Part shown: piece after piece, positions 41,211-54,900 of the stretch
Layout: every line of letters begins with the position of its first letter
How positions within the stretch are numbered: the first letter of the stretch is position 1
Assembly (NCBI GenBank): GCA_001792895.1
Contig: MARA01000007.1
Location: 682,001 to 746,000, forward strand
DNA: 64,000 nucleotides
Reading direction: 5' to 3'
DNA from: Lentinus brumalis
Taxonomy: Eukaryota > Basidiomycota > Agaricomycetes > Polyporales > Polyporaceae
Notes under the pieces: generated by a model
The model's input: only the letters and a program-made list of their open reading frames with translations
Databases searched by the model: none
Told to the model about the DNA's origin: nothing
Made by a program: the position numbers and the translations under genes

Positions 41211-44200
41211 CAGACCATTCGTCCGCCCCCACCGCAATACTCCCGCCGCCCCGTGTCGCTCTCTGGTTGGCGGACGCTTCGGCACGTCTCCTCCTATGGT
41301 TCCCAGGGTGCGTGGCGAGCTCCGACGTTGTCTGTGCTTGTATGTCAGCTGTCCGACGCGGAGATGCGTACGTACGCTTCCTGGCTCCTGACGCGTCCAT
41401 GTGTCCGTCCGCGGACAGGTCCGCCCTAAAGTTGCGGGGTATAAGTGTCTCGCATGCTCCGGGTGACAAGCCAGACTCAGTTTTGAGAGCATTTGGGTCT
41501 TTTTCTATCTCCATCTCCCTTCCCTCCGCCCGCCTCCCTTCTCCTCCTTTTCGTCGCCGTCTTGCGTGCTGCCGTCGCTGTACGACGCTCTCCACAACCT
41601 CGTTCACAACCCGGACACTCGACCGTGACCTTGGTTTTCGCAGGTGAGTGTCGTTCTGCTACGCGCTGCTCACTGTTCCTTCCTTCAAGAGGACCGATCC
41701 GTCGACGTCATGCCGGCGGCGTCCCGCGTCGTGTAGCAAGGTACGCCTACTCCCACTGCTTCTCATTGTCCGCGTACCTAGCTCTCATGCTTCTCCGCCT
41801 CTCCGTCCTCGTCCTAGCCACCGGGGTCCGCTGAGGCACGTACCGCTCCTCGCGCCCCCGTCGCCGTCGCCGTCCTCTAACTCATGTTTGCGCAGCATCC
41901 GTCCGAGCACTTCACCAGGGCCGGGAACAGCCACATCAGCCATGCAGTACGCCGGTAACGTCCCTCTGCTCTCACAGGCTACAGCCCACGTGCAATAGAT
42001 CTTACCTCTGATCCACCCCGCTAGACATCGACGCCGTTGCCCCTCGACTTCGCTTCGACGGAGGAGCGCTATCGAAGACAACAGGCGAGTGCGCACAGGT
42101 ATGTCTCCGGGGTACCAGATATATTGACCTGCTCACCAGCGCAGCCGGCTCTCTGTAGGTAAGGCACACATCTCGACTCGAAGCACAGGCCTGTAGACCG
42201 TAGACGAAGTACGTCACCGCCGTTCAAACACGCATGCTCAACCGACCGGTCTCGTTGGCGTGTCGCTCGCCGGAGACCCAAACGAGAACGCCGACGCTAG
42301 ATAGACAGCGCGTCCTTCGAGTGCGACACTCCGCAGATGGTACGTCTGCCGCTCTGCCCGTGCTCGAGATTGAACGCTCCTCGATGCCGTCCGGACGCAC
42401 AGAACCTTCCCCGCCGGTGTGCGCTATGCGCTGTGCGGTGCCGTGTGCTCCGAGAAGATACTCCGGCAGCGCCGCCTACCGTAGCGCGCCACGGTCAACC
42501 GCGTGACGCGTCCGAGCTGGTGAGCTTACACTTACTTATCCGCTTGGGCCGAGTCGTGCGCCGGGGCCCGGGGTGCTGACCGCGGCCGTACCGACAGACC
42601 GACACTGGAGCTCGCCGCCGCGGACGCCTCAGAGTCACGCTCCCGGGCAGCGCCGCCGTGTACTCAGGCTCGCACATTCCGAGTGCGGACGGCGGACGTG
42701 CACGTACGTACGTCGGCCTCGTCGTCGTCGTCGTCTTCCGCTTCCCGGAATGCCGGTGCTGACACGTCACCGTCTGTGGGTGGTTGCGCGGGCAGACAGA
42801 CTGTTTCCCCGCCGGACGCAAGCTCCCGGATGGACTCGACGAGCGATTGTACTAGTACAGCGGTGCGGCGGTCAAGCTCACGCGCAGTCGCATTCGCCAC
42901 GCTCCGGGTACACCGCAGCCATCGGGCTGACTCGGCGACGGCGGATGCGCCGCCCAGGACCGGCTCCGAGTCGCGTTCGAGCTGGATGTTCGGGAGGCCG
43001 AGGGTTGCGTGGCGGATGTTGCCGCCGGGTGCAGCTGTACGATGTGCTGTGGGTCTCGGCATGCAATTGCAATCTCCAGCGATACAGGGTGCTCACCCGA
43101 CTCCCGCGTCGCAGTGTCGCCTTTCGGTAGGATAGACGACGAGTGGACAGCAGGTGAGCACCGTCCGCACACCGTCGCGACTGATAGAGGCTGACAGACG
43201 ACGTACTACGCTCCAACGACAGGTCCTTCTCGGGGCGATTCAGATGCCGACGGCGAACGAGATACATATGTTGCGGGTCCGTGGCAGTTCGGTGAGTGTC
43301 CCTTGAGTACGTGGCTCTGGTCCTACCGCGACGAGGTACGTGCTGTTTCCGTGTGCGTACATGTGCGCGAGCCGAGCCTGTGTCTCGAGTGGGCTTCTCC
43401 GGATCTGGGCAGCGAGGCCGCGGTGTCGGGCAGCGGATGCGTCCGAAGTGCCGGCGAGCGTGTTGCTGTCGAGAGAGACGTCGGGCGGGCACGCTGCAGC
43501 GGCCGAGGCGGGTGAATCGAAAGGGCACGGATACCGGCTCGTCGAGGCATTCTCTGGAGGCGCAGACGTGCGGTGGCGTGGAGTCGGTGCTGGGACGCGT
43601 CTGCGGGTCTGCGGCTCTGCGGGTGTGAGTGCATCTGCAGGCGATCGAGCGCTGGACGTACGAGCAGCATTGAGTGTCACGCACGCAGTTGATTGCGGAT
43701 GTAGTCCGCCACGGATGGGATCAACAGAGGAAGCAGTGTTGCGATTTCGTGCAGGGTCGTGCGCACGTTGCTGCTTCTGGCCTAGCCGAAGCGATATGTC
43801 CGGGCAGATGGGGATAGAGGGCGTGTCTTGACGGCGATTGCGGGCGCGGAGTGGGACTTGGATGCGTCGCGGGAGGGTGCACGATGATCGACTGAGTACT
43901 GATTTGTTCGTACAGGATGCTTGAAGCAACGAGCACGGCGAGGTGGGGTGTTGCCTGACGCTATGCGCAAGGCGAGGTGTGTACTGCAGTGTGAGATGGA
44001 GATGATGCACTCACTGTATGTGCTTTGCCAGTGGCATCCGTCCCGAGCTCGTGCGTCTCCGTGTGCAGGACGGGGCTGTCGAGGACGCGATGCACGTTCA
44101 AGGGACCGGGCAGGCGGCCGTGTTGCAGCGCTCCGGACGTGGCGGATGAGGGCGGGAGGGCGAGGACCGGTCAGGAGACGCGACTGGCGCGGTCACGATG

Positions 44201-44563
44201 GGGGCAGACCACAAGGACAGACGGAGGGCTGATGGAATGCAGGTGGGAACAGAGCGGCCAGCTCTGGCAGCCATGCTGATTGCGCGCAGTAGAACGCCGG
44301 TTCGAGGCCCTCTTGCTGAGCTTGCTCGCCGGCGCACCGTTCTGACGCCAGGCCGTGGACGCAGGCTCCCGGGTGGGTCCTCGCAGGGGTGTCGAGGGCA
44401 GTCGTCGAACAGCGAGCACAGCGCACTCGACGCAGCCATGGACGCGGGGATGCGACGCGTTACGTCACTCGTCACCTGGCGCCGGCCTCGAATGATGGGA
44501 AGCGACCCCATGGCACACCCGACGCGCTCTCCGCGACTTCTCGCTTTCGTCTTCGCGGTGCAG
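41211..44563. other. Spacer of the tandem array, upstream of GH3 copy 2
   Basis: Contains minus-strand coding-like segments. The best is about 43062-42664, which reads GGNIRHATLGLPNIQLERDS then ARELDRRTAVLVQSLVESIR and an Asp/Glu run (REAEDDDDDEAD), preceded by a plausible acceptor (CGTACAG). It may be an internal exon of an unknown gene. The same stretch is identical at 53735-53337. No domain is recognised. Confidence 0.3.
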
Positions 44564-44570
44564 TATATAA
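44564..44570 (+). promoter_or_regulatory. TATA box of GH3 gene copy 2
   Basis: TATATAA, 67 bases before ATG 44631. The surrounding 100 bases are nearly the same as upstream of copy 1. Confidence 0.65.
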
Positions 44571-44630
44571 TGCACAACGCGAGCCCTGCCCCGAGCTTTC
44601 CCCGCTCCCTCTCTGCTTGCGGTCGACGCC

Positions 44631-47600
44631 ATGGCTCTCCTCAGCACCAGGCTCTCCGCCCTGTGTGCCCTCCTCCTCGCCGTCAGCAGCGATGCCCAGG
44701 CTCCGAGCAGCTCCCAGCTCTCCTTCTCGTTCTCGGAGGCTTCGAGTGTCCTGACCTCCCAGTCGCTCTCTAGCGTCGCCCCGACCGCCAGCGCATCGGT
44801 GTCGACCGCGTCAAGCGTCCTGTCCAGCGACGCGGCGTCAAGTGCTGCCCCTAGCACGGGCTCGAGCGCGGTGTCCAGTGCGCTCTCCACCGTCTCCTCC
44901 GTCGCGTCGGAGAGTGTCAGTGCGTCGGTGTCGACGTTGTCGTCCGCAGTCACCTCCGTGGCTTCTTCCGCGGCGGCCACGACGGCAAGCTCTGTCCCTG
45001 CCACAGAGACAAGTGAGTCCTACATTCCATATCTATCTCAGTCCCTCTTCGCCCGTCTCCTGCGTGTCGTAATCTCGCTCGGGAGGCAGCCGTGTGTCCG
45101 TACTCTGGACACGCCTCTCCACATCTCAGGCTTTCCTTGAGAAATGCACGAACACAACGCGGACAGAGATGGCTGTCTCGAAGTGCATGCTTGTCACCGC
45201 AGACGTGTTCAGGGCGCGTATATCATGCGTATACGCGTCCTCCGACGCCTCGGATCGCCAGAATGTGTTCGAGGAATGGACGTCTGCGATCCGGAGCGTT
45301 TTTGTGGCCCCGAAGTGTACACCCTGGCTCCACGCGTTCCAACACGCGTCGGGACGTGTGTACGGCAGAGCTGCGCCGCTCTGACGTCCCGCTTATAATC
45401 TGGCAGTTGCACATCCACAAATGATCTGTTCATTTGGCCTCGTACGAGGCTACGACACGTTCGTGCGAAGCACGGCCTGCTCGTGCACGCGTGCTGAGGC
45501 CTGAGGACCCGACGCGTGTATGAGGGATCTTGTATGTCCCCTGTGGCTTATATCTGCAACATGGCATGAGCCCAGTAGAACCTCGCGGATACCCTTTGCT
45601 CGTACCGCCTTCGTGGCCTATCTAGGGTCGCGTATGGGTCTAGTTCGAGCATGGCCCTCACCTGCTTTGTGCTGGTTCCCGTCTTTCCGCATCTATGCTC
45701 GTAAATCTGGCGGGGAGGCATTCGCCAGTTGGGACTTAATGCCTACTCCGCCCGTTGAAAGCCGGAGACGTCGCTCCCCAGTGGGACACGGCATATGTCG
45801 TGAGTCTGCGCCCTCGGACGCCTCACATTCCAATGGTTCCGTGAGGAATGCACGTTTGCGACGTGGACCGCGCTTCTTCTCTCGAAGTAGATCCTTCCGA
45901 GTGGCGTTCCCATCCTTGCTCTGCGCGTCGCACGCGTGTACTCCCCAATATACGACACGCGCATATATGGCGGTCATGCGTCCAGAGAAGGTATGCTTGT
46001 CATAGCGTGTCTGGAGGCTTGCCCGGTCTCGTATGAGGTTCAGACGCGCTCGAAGGCACACATGTCTGGGTTTCCCGGCAGTCCTGAACGAGAAGCTCGT
46101 GAGGGATCATTATGAACGTCCATAGCCTTTAGCTAGACGCTTTTACATCCATCTACGCCCGCGCCGCGGAGTCTGAGAAACGTCGCACTCAACCGCGTGC
46201 CGTGTTTGAAGATAGCCCATGCATCGTCGCCCGTGGGGCTTCGTGACCGGGCGAAACGCCATGAGCCCAGCTGGGCGTTCCGAATGGTCCTGTGGCTGAG
46301 GGCTTCCTGTATGTATCGATGCTACACACCTCCATATGTGCGCCCTTCACCACGTCCGGACCTTATGCGATATGCGCTCTACGGTCCATGCGTCGAGTAT
46401 CTTTGAACTCTGTGGCAGCGAGTGCACGTCCTTGTCTTCTTCACCCGACTGAGGGCCGAGATGATGCGATGACGAGGATACTGTCCTGATTATGCTGAGC
46501 ATCTGGGATGTCCCTTCCGTCAGCGCGTTGGATGTGCGTGTTTTGGGGGGAGGATGTCTTCCTTCTCGTTGCTCTTCGAGTTCCATACTTCGCTGCAGCA
46601 CGTGGGTCGTTCGTGCCCGTCCACGTCGGTTCGCTGCTCAGCGGACTTCAGCGTTGCCTCGTGACCTAGCTTCCTCTGCACTTCGAGGGCATCTGCAGCA
46701 GATAAGCTTCACCCCGCATTCGATTGCTGAGTTCCATTGTACTGGATGTGTGATCGAGGGTCCGTCCGTTCGCAGCTTGGAGATCCTTCACGGATGTGAC
46801 CAATGGGGGGACGGCATGTGCTATAGATGCGCGGCTGCGTGTGGTCGCCCTTCGATCTCTCCGAGAGGCTTTCTTTGGTTTCTCGAAGTTCTTCCTGACT
46901 CTGTCCTTCGTCGTTCTTCGTGACAAAGGGTGCTGACTCCCAACTTCCTAACAGCGCTGAGCACCCTCCCGATCTCCTCATACCCATTCTCGTCGTTCCC
47001 GGTTCCCTCTGCGTCACCGATTCCCGGAACGTTCCCGTCGACCTCTCCGAAGTCGCCTCCCCCTCCCGGATCCGACCTGATCCCCGACTTCGCTCCCGCA
47101 TGGGCGAAGGCGCACTCCCAGGCGAAGAAGCTCATCTCCGGCTGGTCGGTCGAGCAGAAGGTGAACGTCTCCACTGGCGTCTTCTGGATGAAGGGCCTCT
47201 GCGTCGGCAACATTGCCGCGGTGGGCGACTTCCCCGGGCTCTGTCTCGAGGACTCCCCACTAGGCGTTCGCGACACCGACTTCGTGACCGCGTTCCCGGC
47301 CGGCATCACTGTCGCCTCGACGTGGAACCGCACGCTTCTCCGCCAGCGTGGCCAAGCGATGGGTGCAGAGTTCAAGGGCAAGGGCGTGCATGTTGCGCTC
47401 GGCCCGATGATGAACATGGGACGGATTGCGCAGGGCGGGCGGAACTGGGAGGGCTTCGGGGCGGACCCGTATCTGACGGGCGAGTCTGCGTACGAGACCG
47501 TCCTTGGCTTGCAGCAGAGCGGCGTCCAGGCGTGCGCGAAGCACTACATCAACAAGTTCGTTTCCACAGCTACGTCTCCGGCAGTGACTGACAGTGGACC

Positions 47601-48252
47601 ACAGCGAGCAGGAGCACAAGCGCGACCACGAGTCCTCGCACGTCGACGACCGCACTGAGCATGAGATATACCTGCACCCGTTCATGCGCTCCGTGCAGGC
47701 CGGCGTCGCTTCCGTCATGTGCAGCTACAGTGCGTATATCAGTCGTGGACCTGCACGGACGCGTGCTGACTTGCGACGCAGACCAGATCAACGCTTCGTG
47801 GGCGTGCGAGAACGACCGCACGCTGAACCAGATCCTGAAGGGCGAGGTCGGCTTCCAGGGCTACGTCCAGTCCGACTGGGGTGCCCACCACTCGACGCTC
47901 GCGGCCGTCAACGGGCTCGATGTGAGCATCAATTCTGCACATGCACATGTCCCCGGACCTGGCTGACTCGCGGCTGCAGATGTCTATGCCCGGTGACATC
48001 AACCTCGGCTCTGGGACCACCTGGTGGGGCCCGAACCTGACCGCGTTCGTGGAGAACGGGACGATTGCGGAGTCGCGGCTCACGGATATGGCGGAGCGCA
48101 TCGTCGCTGCGTGGTACCTCCTCGACCAGGATAAGGGCTACCCGAATGGTGCGCTGCCGTATACGATCGCGGCACTGTACAGTAGAGACCAAAAATATAT
48201 CTTGTGCCCGAGACAGCTCCAGCGTGAGAAGCCGCAGCAGAGAGTCCAGTAG
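44631..48252 (+). CDS. Truncated secreted GH3 beta-glucosidase, copy 2
   Basis: Exons 44631-45012, 46955-47555, 47605-47729, 47782-47921 and 47980-48252 join to 506 residues. The features are those of copy 1: signal peptide ([20 protein letters not shown], one Phe shorter), Ser-rich stretch, GH3 barrel with the SDW nucleophile, and the same deletion junction [12 protein letters not shown]. Exon 2 encodes the same protein as copy 1 over the catalytic barrel. Most differences are silent, which points to selection or recent conversion. The donor after KHYIN is GTTCGT instead of the GTACGT of copy 1. Intron 1 is 1,942 bases, 425 longer than in copy 1. The GH3 C-terminal domain and acid/base residue are missing, so activity is doubtful. 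Confidence 0.8.
45013..46954 (+). repeat. Oversized intron 1 with degenerate repeats, GH3 copy 2
   Basis: Carries monomers related to those of copy 1 at about 45144 (CACGAACACAACGCGGACAG), 45276 and 45845. They share the GTGTGTACGGCAGAGC and ATAATCTGGCAGTTGCAC words but are arranged differently and include extra DNA (about 46050-46900). That extra part has no recognised gene. Confidence 0.6.
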
Positions 48253-51200
48253 CCTCGTGTGCGGTGGCAGTGCGTCGGATATGGCGGACATGGGCGACAC
48301 CGTGGCTTGTCACCGGGGAAGGACATGTAAGTACTGCGGCTGAACGTGGAGACATGGCGCTGCTGTGTGCAGGCAGAGGCGAGACGAGGGGAGGGAAGAA
48401 GACGGGGCGAGAGGAGAGGAGGCGGTACGCGGAGCGGGTGTCGGAGCGCTGCTGACAGGCGGGGTGTTTGGCGTGCAGAGATCCTCCAGATCGATCACTT
48501 GTCTCTGAGCACCGTACAGGGTATACTACCCACCGTACAGGGTATACTACCCACTGTACAGGGTATACTACACCAGGCGATGCGGGGGACTGCAAGGAAG
48601 ACAGGAACGGCTTCTGTGGTTAAGAAGTCGGAGCGGTACACCAGAGCTCGACTACCTACTTGCTACACAGACGTTGGAGCCGGATAAAATAGAGTCGGAA
48701 GCAAATGTATACTGCCTAGCACTACTACATACAGCGACGGGAAACATGCAGTACTAAACGGGAGACTTGTGCGGGCCTTCGGAAATCGTTCCGGACACGG
48801 GCGCCTATTGTGCACTTTGCGCGTCGCGCTCCTTGCGCGCTCCGCCGTCTCCTTGTCTCCTGCCACCACCATCGCGCTGCGCTCTGCCTCGCTCTCCGTC
48901 CTCGTCCTGATTTCGACAACTTCTACTCACCGCGAACTTGCTCCTTGGCACTTCGACGCTGGATGCTTCGCAACTCGGGCGGAACTCGCTGGCGGCGGAC
49001 GGACAGGGCGGCGGATGGATGGGAGCTTTGAGCAGGGGCTACGCGCATACCGATGCCGCACTGTAAGCTTGTGCCACGGAGGTGAGTTCGCATATGAGAA
49101 GCATGAGAGGAGCACATACCACAGTCCTCGCTATCTGGTACATGCAGCGGGCTCGCATCAAACGACCTCGACGCAACTGATCTTGCAGTCGTTGCGCCAG
49201 GCACGGCGTCGTTGGACTGGCCAGCACACGGCATCCGGGCATCCGCAACACTGGAGAGAAAGGTGAGTTGGCAGGTACGTACGAAGGCGAGAAGACGCGC
49301 AACATGCTGACCTTTGAATGATGCTCCGGCAGAAGTCTGCCTCGCGCTCGCCGCGACGCGCAGCGCGAATGTGGACGATGTATGCGGACATGCGGGGGAG
49401 TCGATCAGCGGAGACATTGGCGTAGAGGTGAGTGCGAGATGTCCGCTTTAGGGGGCAGGTCACGCTGGGAGCTGCGGCGATCAGCCAGGTATGAAAGAGA
49501 CGCATGGATACTAACTTACCTGCTCACAAGTCTCCTGCCCGCGGTGGCTGCGAGTGTGCTGTGATGAGGTCACGCGCGACGAACTGAGGTGAGCTGAAAC
49601 CGTACGCGTGTCACTGCGCTGTGTCCGAGGGTGTTCGTCTCTGGCGGCGTAGCATTTAGGAACGAGCGACAAGTACCAGGTGGGTGGGAGGCGGAGAACC
49701 GAGAGCTAACAGCGTACCTTGTCCAGTCTCCGGGTAGTCCGCACGGACCGTCGAGGCCGACGGGAGCTTGACGGGCTTTGGAGAAGTTCAGGTAAGCGTA
49801 ATGCACTGGACAAGCAAATGCATGGTATATACCTCGTTTGCTAGGTCTAGAAGGTCGCAAACACAGCGCATGTCGAGACAGTCATGCACGAGACGTGTCG
49901 ACTCGTCCGAGGACGCAAGGTAGGTTCTCGAGAGCGTCATCGGATCGTCCTGGCCCGCCCATCGAACAAAGCTGCTCGGGTGGACCATGGACAGCAATAC
50001 GGGAACACTGCCCCGGGCTGCGTCACGACGCGTATTTGTTGCCGGCCAGTGGACACTGACCGGGAGCATGAGAGGGATCTTGTGAGGGCGCAAACAGGAG
50101 TGGCAAATGTAAGCTACGTGTACAGCCAGTGACACATACCAGCCATTCCGAGCTGCCATTCCGCAAACATTCGTCCTGCTGGTGCGTTGCAGGCCGTCGT
50201 AGAGTTGCGTTCGAGAGACAATGGGGAAGGAACTGCTGTACTGTTCACGGTGTGTCAGCAATGTACTCTGCACCAGGGAATGTAGGTCGAGCAGAATGTA
50301 TCTCCGCACAAATAACAGCACTCACGAAGACAGTGCGACTCACACTGCGTGCACACAGAGGCCGTCGTGCGAAGCAAGAGAATAGAAGGAGTAATGGCCG
50401 TAGATGACGATACATGGAGAGAGAGCTGGCTGAGGATGACGGTACATGGGGAGGTCGGGTCAGCGTGAACGACAGAGAAACGATCAATTTCCTGCTCAAA
50501 GTCGTACGATGGCAGCCGAATATCGGGCGGGGTCCAGCCCGGACGTGTGAACCGAGCGAGGCTGTTCGGAGTGACAGACTACTAACCTCGCTTCGAGGCT
50601 CGAGCGCGGACCTCGCCGCGTTGATCGCATAACCGCTTGCACATCGTGATATTGTGCCTCTAGTCTCTGCGACACTCCTCTCGTGCTCACGACTCATACT
50701 CTGGATGAGGAATCAAAGTAGAACCTGACTGAGGGCTCAGACGCAGCTCAGAAAGCTGTGGGCAGTGCAGTCTGGGCACGGTGTATGCTATTGTAGCGAG
50801 GGCTTCCGAGCTGCGGCATGCATGCTGACTTACACAGGATTGCTAGGCCTGATTGCCGGTTCATATCAGCAACGCGGCCGTCTTACTCTGTTGACGGCTT
50901 CGGCTTTCCGTGACTTGTTCCTAGTGCTCTCAGCACCAACAGGGCTCAGTGTGTTCGTGGTTTCCGGCAGTTCACAAGGAGACCCGTGGTCAAAGTCAAA
51001 CTAGTACACAATACACAGAGAAAGAGACAGCTCAACGGCAGGGCAGCCTCGCAAGTGGAGGGAACACCGCTTTCAAACGGATTACGGGGCTTGGCATGCC
51101 ATTCAGTCATCTCAGTTGAATCATCATGGTCACTGGTCTGCCCGAGAAGCCCGTGGATGCTCAGACTAGATCCGGAGCCTCCCATGCAATCACATCAGAG

Positions 51201-51696
51201 ACACACACGAGATGGCCTTTGAGATTCACTTGCACAGATCTCATCGCAGAAGCTCTCCGTGCCGCTTCTTCGCAATGACGTCGATTTCAAGCTATGTCAC
51301 GGTATCGTGCAAGTTGCGGTACACATCCGGTGTCATTCCTCAAGCTACAAGACAAGAATGCCTCGGGTTTGGGTTCAGCAAGCATTGTGGTTGACATATG
51401 GGCTGTCTCTGTACTGCGCCGAGAACATCCGGCATTTACTAAGTGCTCTATCCTGTGTGTCGCATGCAATGCAACCTCTTCGACGCGATCTCATACTCTA
51501 TGTGTCAGCTCTCAAATTTGTTACTGTGCAGTACAGCCATGGGATGCCAAGGCTTGGCGCGAAGTCCGGGTTCGTGGTGCAACACATGGGTACACTTCTC
51601 CGAGAACTTCGCTCGCTATGTATCCCAGCATTATTGACCTACTGCAGTTCAAAATTGACCATTCCTTCGCTCGCAGATAGTCACATAGGCAATACT
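48253..51696. other. Spacer of the tandem array, unit 2
   Basis: Counterpart of 37527-40975. No complete gene found. Confidence 0.4.
48511..48575. repeat. Three tandem copies of a 21-base repeat
   Basis: CACCGTACAGGGTATACTAC three times in a row, the third reading CACTGTACAGG. Unit 1 has a degenerate two-copy version at about 37790-37825, and unit 3 has the same three copies at 59184-59248. GTATAC in each unit is a perfect palindrome. Confidence 0.8.
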
Positions 51697-51930
51697 ATGT
51701 CTACCCAAGCTGCACTTGACATACCCGAACTCCAGGAACCACTTCCGAGCAGGACGAACATGCAGAATCACGCAACGGCCGCATGTGGTCCTCATACCCC
51801 GCCCTCCGGAAACTACGACGTCCTCGCACCACTTCCAAGGCCGATCATCCCTTACCGAGCGCCCATATACGAGGCGAGCGCGAACCGCCCCCGCCTCGCA
51901 CACGATTGTTGCGCGTACGTGCGATTCACG
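51697..51930 (+). CDS. Conserved array ORF, Pro-rich, copy 2 (partial model)
   Basis: Counterpart of 40976. It reads MSTQAALDIPELQEPLPSRT then NHATAACGPHTPPSGNYDVL and APLPRPIIPYRAPIYEASAN. After RLAHDCCAYV the sequence gains an insertion (RFTHLR) not seen in the other units, and downstream it diverges strongly from units 1 and 3. Confidence 0.35.
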
Positions 51931-54900
51931 CATCTTCGCACCCAGACCATTCGTCCGCCCCCAATGCAATACTCCCGCCGCCCCGTGTCGCGCTCTGGTT
52001 GGCGGACGCTTCGGCACGTCTCCTCCTGTCGTTCCCAAGCTGCGTGGCGAGCTCCGACGTTGTCTGTGTTTGTCTGTCGGCTGTCAGAGCCGGGGAGGGG
52101 TATGTACGCTCCCTGGCTCCCGACGCGTCCATGTGTCCGTCCTGGAGCACGTCCGCCCTAAAGTCGGGCTGTATAAGTGTCCCGCATATGCCGGGTGGGC
52201 AGCCAGACTCATCACTGAGAGCTCCCCGGTCTTCTGCCAACGGCCATCTCCCTTCCCTCCGCCGGTCCTTCTGGTCTCCCTCCTCCTCTTCCATGCCGTC
52301 GTCGCTGTTCACGTCGCTCTCGACCTACCCTCACGACATCATCTCCCCCTTGGATGTTCAATTGTGCCCTTGGTCCTTGCATGTGAGTGCCGTTCTACTG
52401 CCCGTCCACGCGATACTGACTGTTCCCTCAAGCGGCACGATCTGTCGACGTCATCGTCGTGTAGCGAGGTACACCTAATCCCGCTGCGTCGCATTGTCCG
52501 CGTACCTAGTCCGCTTCTCCATGTTAGACACCGGGGTCTGCTGAGGCACGCACCGCCCCTCTCGCTTCCTCGTCGCCGTCCCCAGCTCGTAACTGCGCAG
52601 TGTCCGCCCGAGCACTCCAACAGGGTCAGGAACGGCTGACCCACTCGAGCCATGCAGTCGGCAGCGGATATTGCCGTAACGTCCCACTGCTCTCACAAGC
52701 TACAACCCATGTGAGATAGATCTCACCTCGCTGGATGTCGCTGACCCTCCACTGCGCTTCGCAGAACACCGCCATTCACGAAAACAGGCGTGCGGCGCGC
52801 ACGCAAGGTGTACATCTCAACGCGAAGCACGAGCCTGTAGACGAAGCAAGTACGTCGCCGCCGTCCGAGCACGTATGATGTATTGTACTGACCGGTTCCG
52901 ATCCAGGGACACGTCGGCGCGGGGGTCTACCATCCTACTTGTCTGCGTCGTCGCTCGCAAACGGCGATACGCGTCCTTCGAGTGCGACACTCCGCAGATG
53001 GTACGTCTGCCGCTCTTCCCAGGCTCGAGATGCATACTGTACTCACCACGCCCTCGATGCCGTCCGGACGCACAGATCTGTCCCCGCCGGTGTGCGCTGT
53101 GCGCTGTGCGGTGCCGTGTGCTCCGAGAAGATACTCCGGCAGCTCCGCCTACCGTAGCGCGCCACGGTCAACCGCGTGACGCGTCCGAGCTGGTGAGCTT
53201 ACACTTACTTATCCGCTTGGGCCGAGTCGTGCGCCGGGGCCCGGGGTGCTGACCGCGGCCGTACCGACAGACCGACACTGGAGCTCGCCGCCGCGGACGC
53301 CTCAGAGTCACGCTCCCGGGCAGCGCCGCCGTGTACTCAGGCTCGCACATTCCGAGTGCGGACGGCGGACGTGCACGTACGTACGTCGGCCTCGTCGTCG
53401 TCGTCGTCTTCCGCTTCCCGGAATGCCGGTGCTGACACGTCACCGTCTGTGGGTGGTTGCGCGGGCAGACAGACTGTTTCCCCGCCGGACGCAAGCTCCC
53501 GGATGGACTCGACGAGCGATTGTACTAGTACAGCGGTGCGGCGGTCAAGCTCACGCGCAGTCGCATTCGCCACGCTCCGGGTACACCGCAGCCATCGGGC
53601 TGACTCGGCGACGGCGGATGCGCCGCCCAGGACCGGCTCCGAGTCGCGTTCGAGCTGGATGTTCGGGAGGCCGAGGGTTGCGTGGCGGATGTTGCCGCCG
53701 GGTGCAGCTGTACGATGTGCTGTGGGTCTCGGCATGCAATTGCAATCTCCAGCGATACAGGGTGCTCACCCGACTCCCGCGTCGCAGTGTCGCCTTTCGG
53801 TAGGATAGACGACGAGTGGACAGCAGGTGAGCACCGTCCGCACACCGTCGCGACTGATAGAGGCTGACAGACGACGTACTACGCTCCAACGACAGGTCCT
53901 TCTCGGGGCGATTCAGATGCCGACGGCGAACGAGATACATATGTTGCGGGTCCGTGGCAGTTCGGTGAGTGTCCCTTGAGTACGTGGCTCTGGTCCTACC
54001 GCGACGAGGTACGTGCTGTTTCCGTGTGCGTACATGTGCGCGAGCCGAGCCTGTGTCTCGAGTGGGCTTCTCCGGATCTGGGCAGCGAGGCCGCGGTGTC
54101 GGGCAGCGGATGCGTCCGAAGTGCCGGCGAGCGTGTTGCTGTCGAGAGAGACGTCGGGCGGGCACGCTGCAGCGGCCGAGGCGGGTGAATCGAAAGGGCA
54201 CGGATACCGGCTCGTCGAGGCATTCTCTGGAGGCGCAGACGTGCGGTGGCGTGGAGTCGGTGCTGGGACGCGTCTGCGGGTCTGCGGCTCTGCGGGTGTG
54301 AGTGCATCTGCAGGCGATCGAGCGCTGGACGTACGAGCAGCATTGAGTGTCACGCACGCAGTTGATTGCGGATGTAGTCCGCCACGGATGGGATCAACAG
54401 AGGAAGCAGTGTTGCGATTTCGTGCAGGGTCGTGCGCACGTTGCTGCTTCTGGCCTAGCCGAAGCGATATGTCCGGGCAGATGGGGATAGAGGGCGTGTC
54501 TTGACGGCGATTGCGGGCGCGGAGTGGGACTTGGATGCGTCGCGGGAGGGTGCACGATGATCGACTGAGTACTGATTTGTTCGTACAGGATGCTTGAAGC
54601 AACGAGCACGGCGAGGTGGGGTGTTGCCTGACGCTATGCGCAAGGCGAGGTGTGTACTGCAGTGTGAGATGGAGATGATGCACTCACTGTATGTGCTTTG
54701 CCAGTGGCATCCGTCCCGAGCTCGTGCGTCTCCGTGTGCAGGACGGGGCTGTCGAGGACGCGATGCACGTTCAAGGGACCGGGCAGGCGGCCGTGTTGCA
54801 GCGCTCCGGACGTGGCGGATGAGGGCGGGAGGGCGAGGACCGGTCAGGAGACGCGACTGGCGCGGTCACGATGGGGGCAGACCACAAGGACAGACGGAGG

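Larger units (their letters stand above)
42472..53144. repeat. Tandem repeat unit 2 (10,673 bases)
   Basis: Every landmark in this unit recurs 10,673 bases later. Bases 42472-48600 and 53145-59273 appear identical: all translated frames match. The stretches after 48600 and 59273 differ by scattered substitutions and indels. Unit 1, before it, covers about 33.85-42.47 kb and is more divergent. Boundaries are set arbitrarily at the start of the identical run. Confidence 0.9.

Noticed and set aside
43240..44010. 256-codon minus-strand frame in the array spacer
   Set aside because: Low-complexity Arg/Pro/Ser/Thr text with no domain. Long chance frames are common in GC-rich DNA, and its perfect copy at 53913-54683 only reflects the unit duplication.
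48511..48575. 21-base repeats as an origin or binding-site array
   Set aside because: Only two or three copies exist, and nothing beyond a small palindrome supports a function. Recorded as a short tandem repeat.
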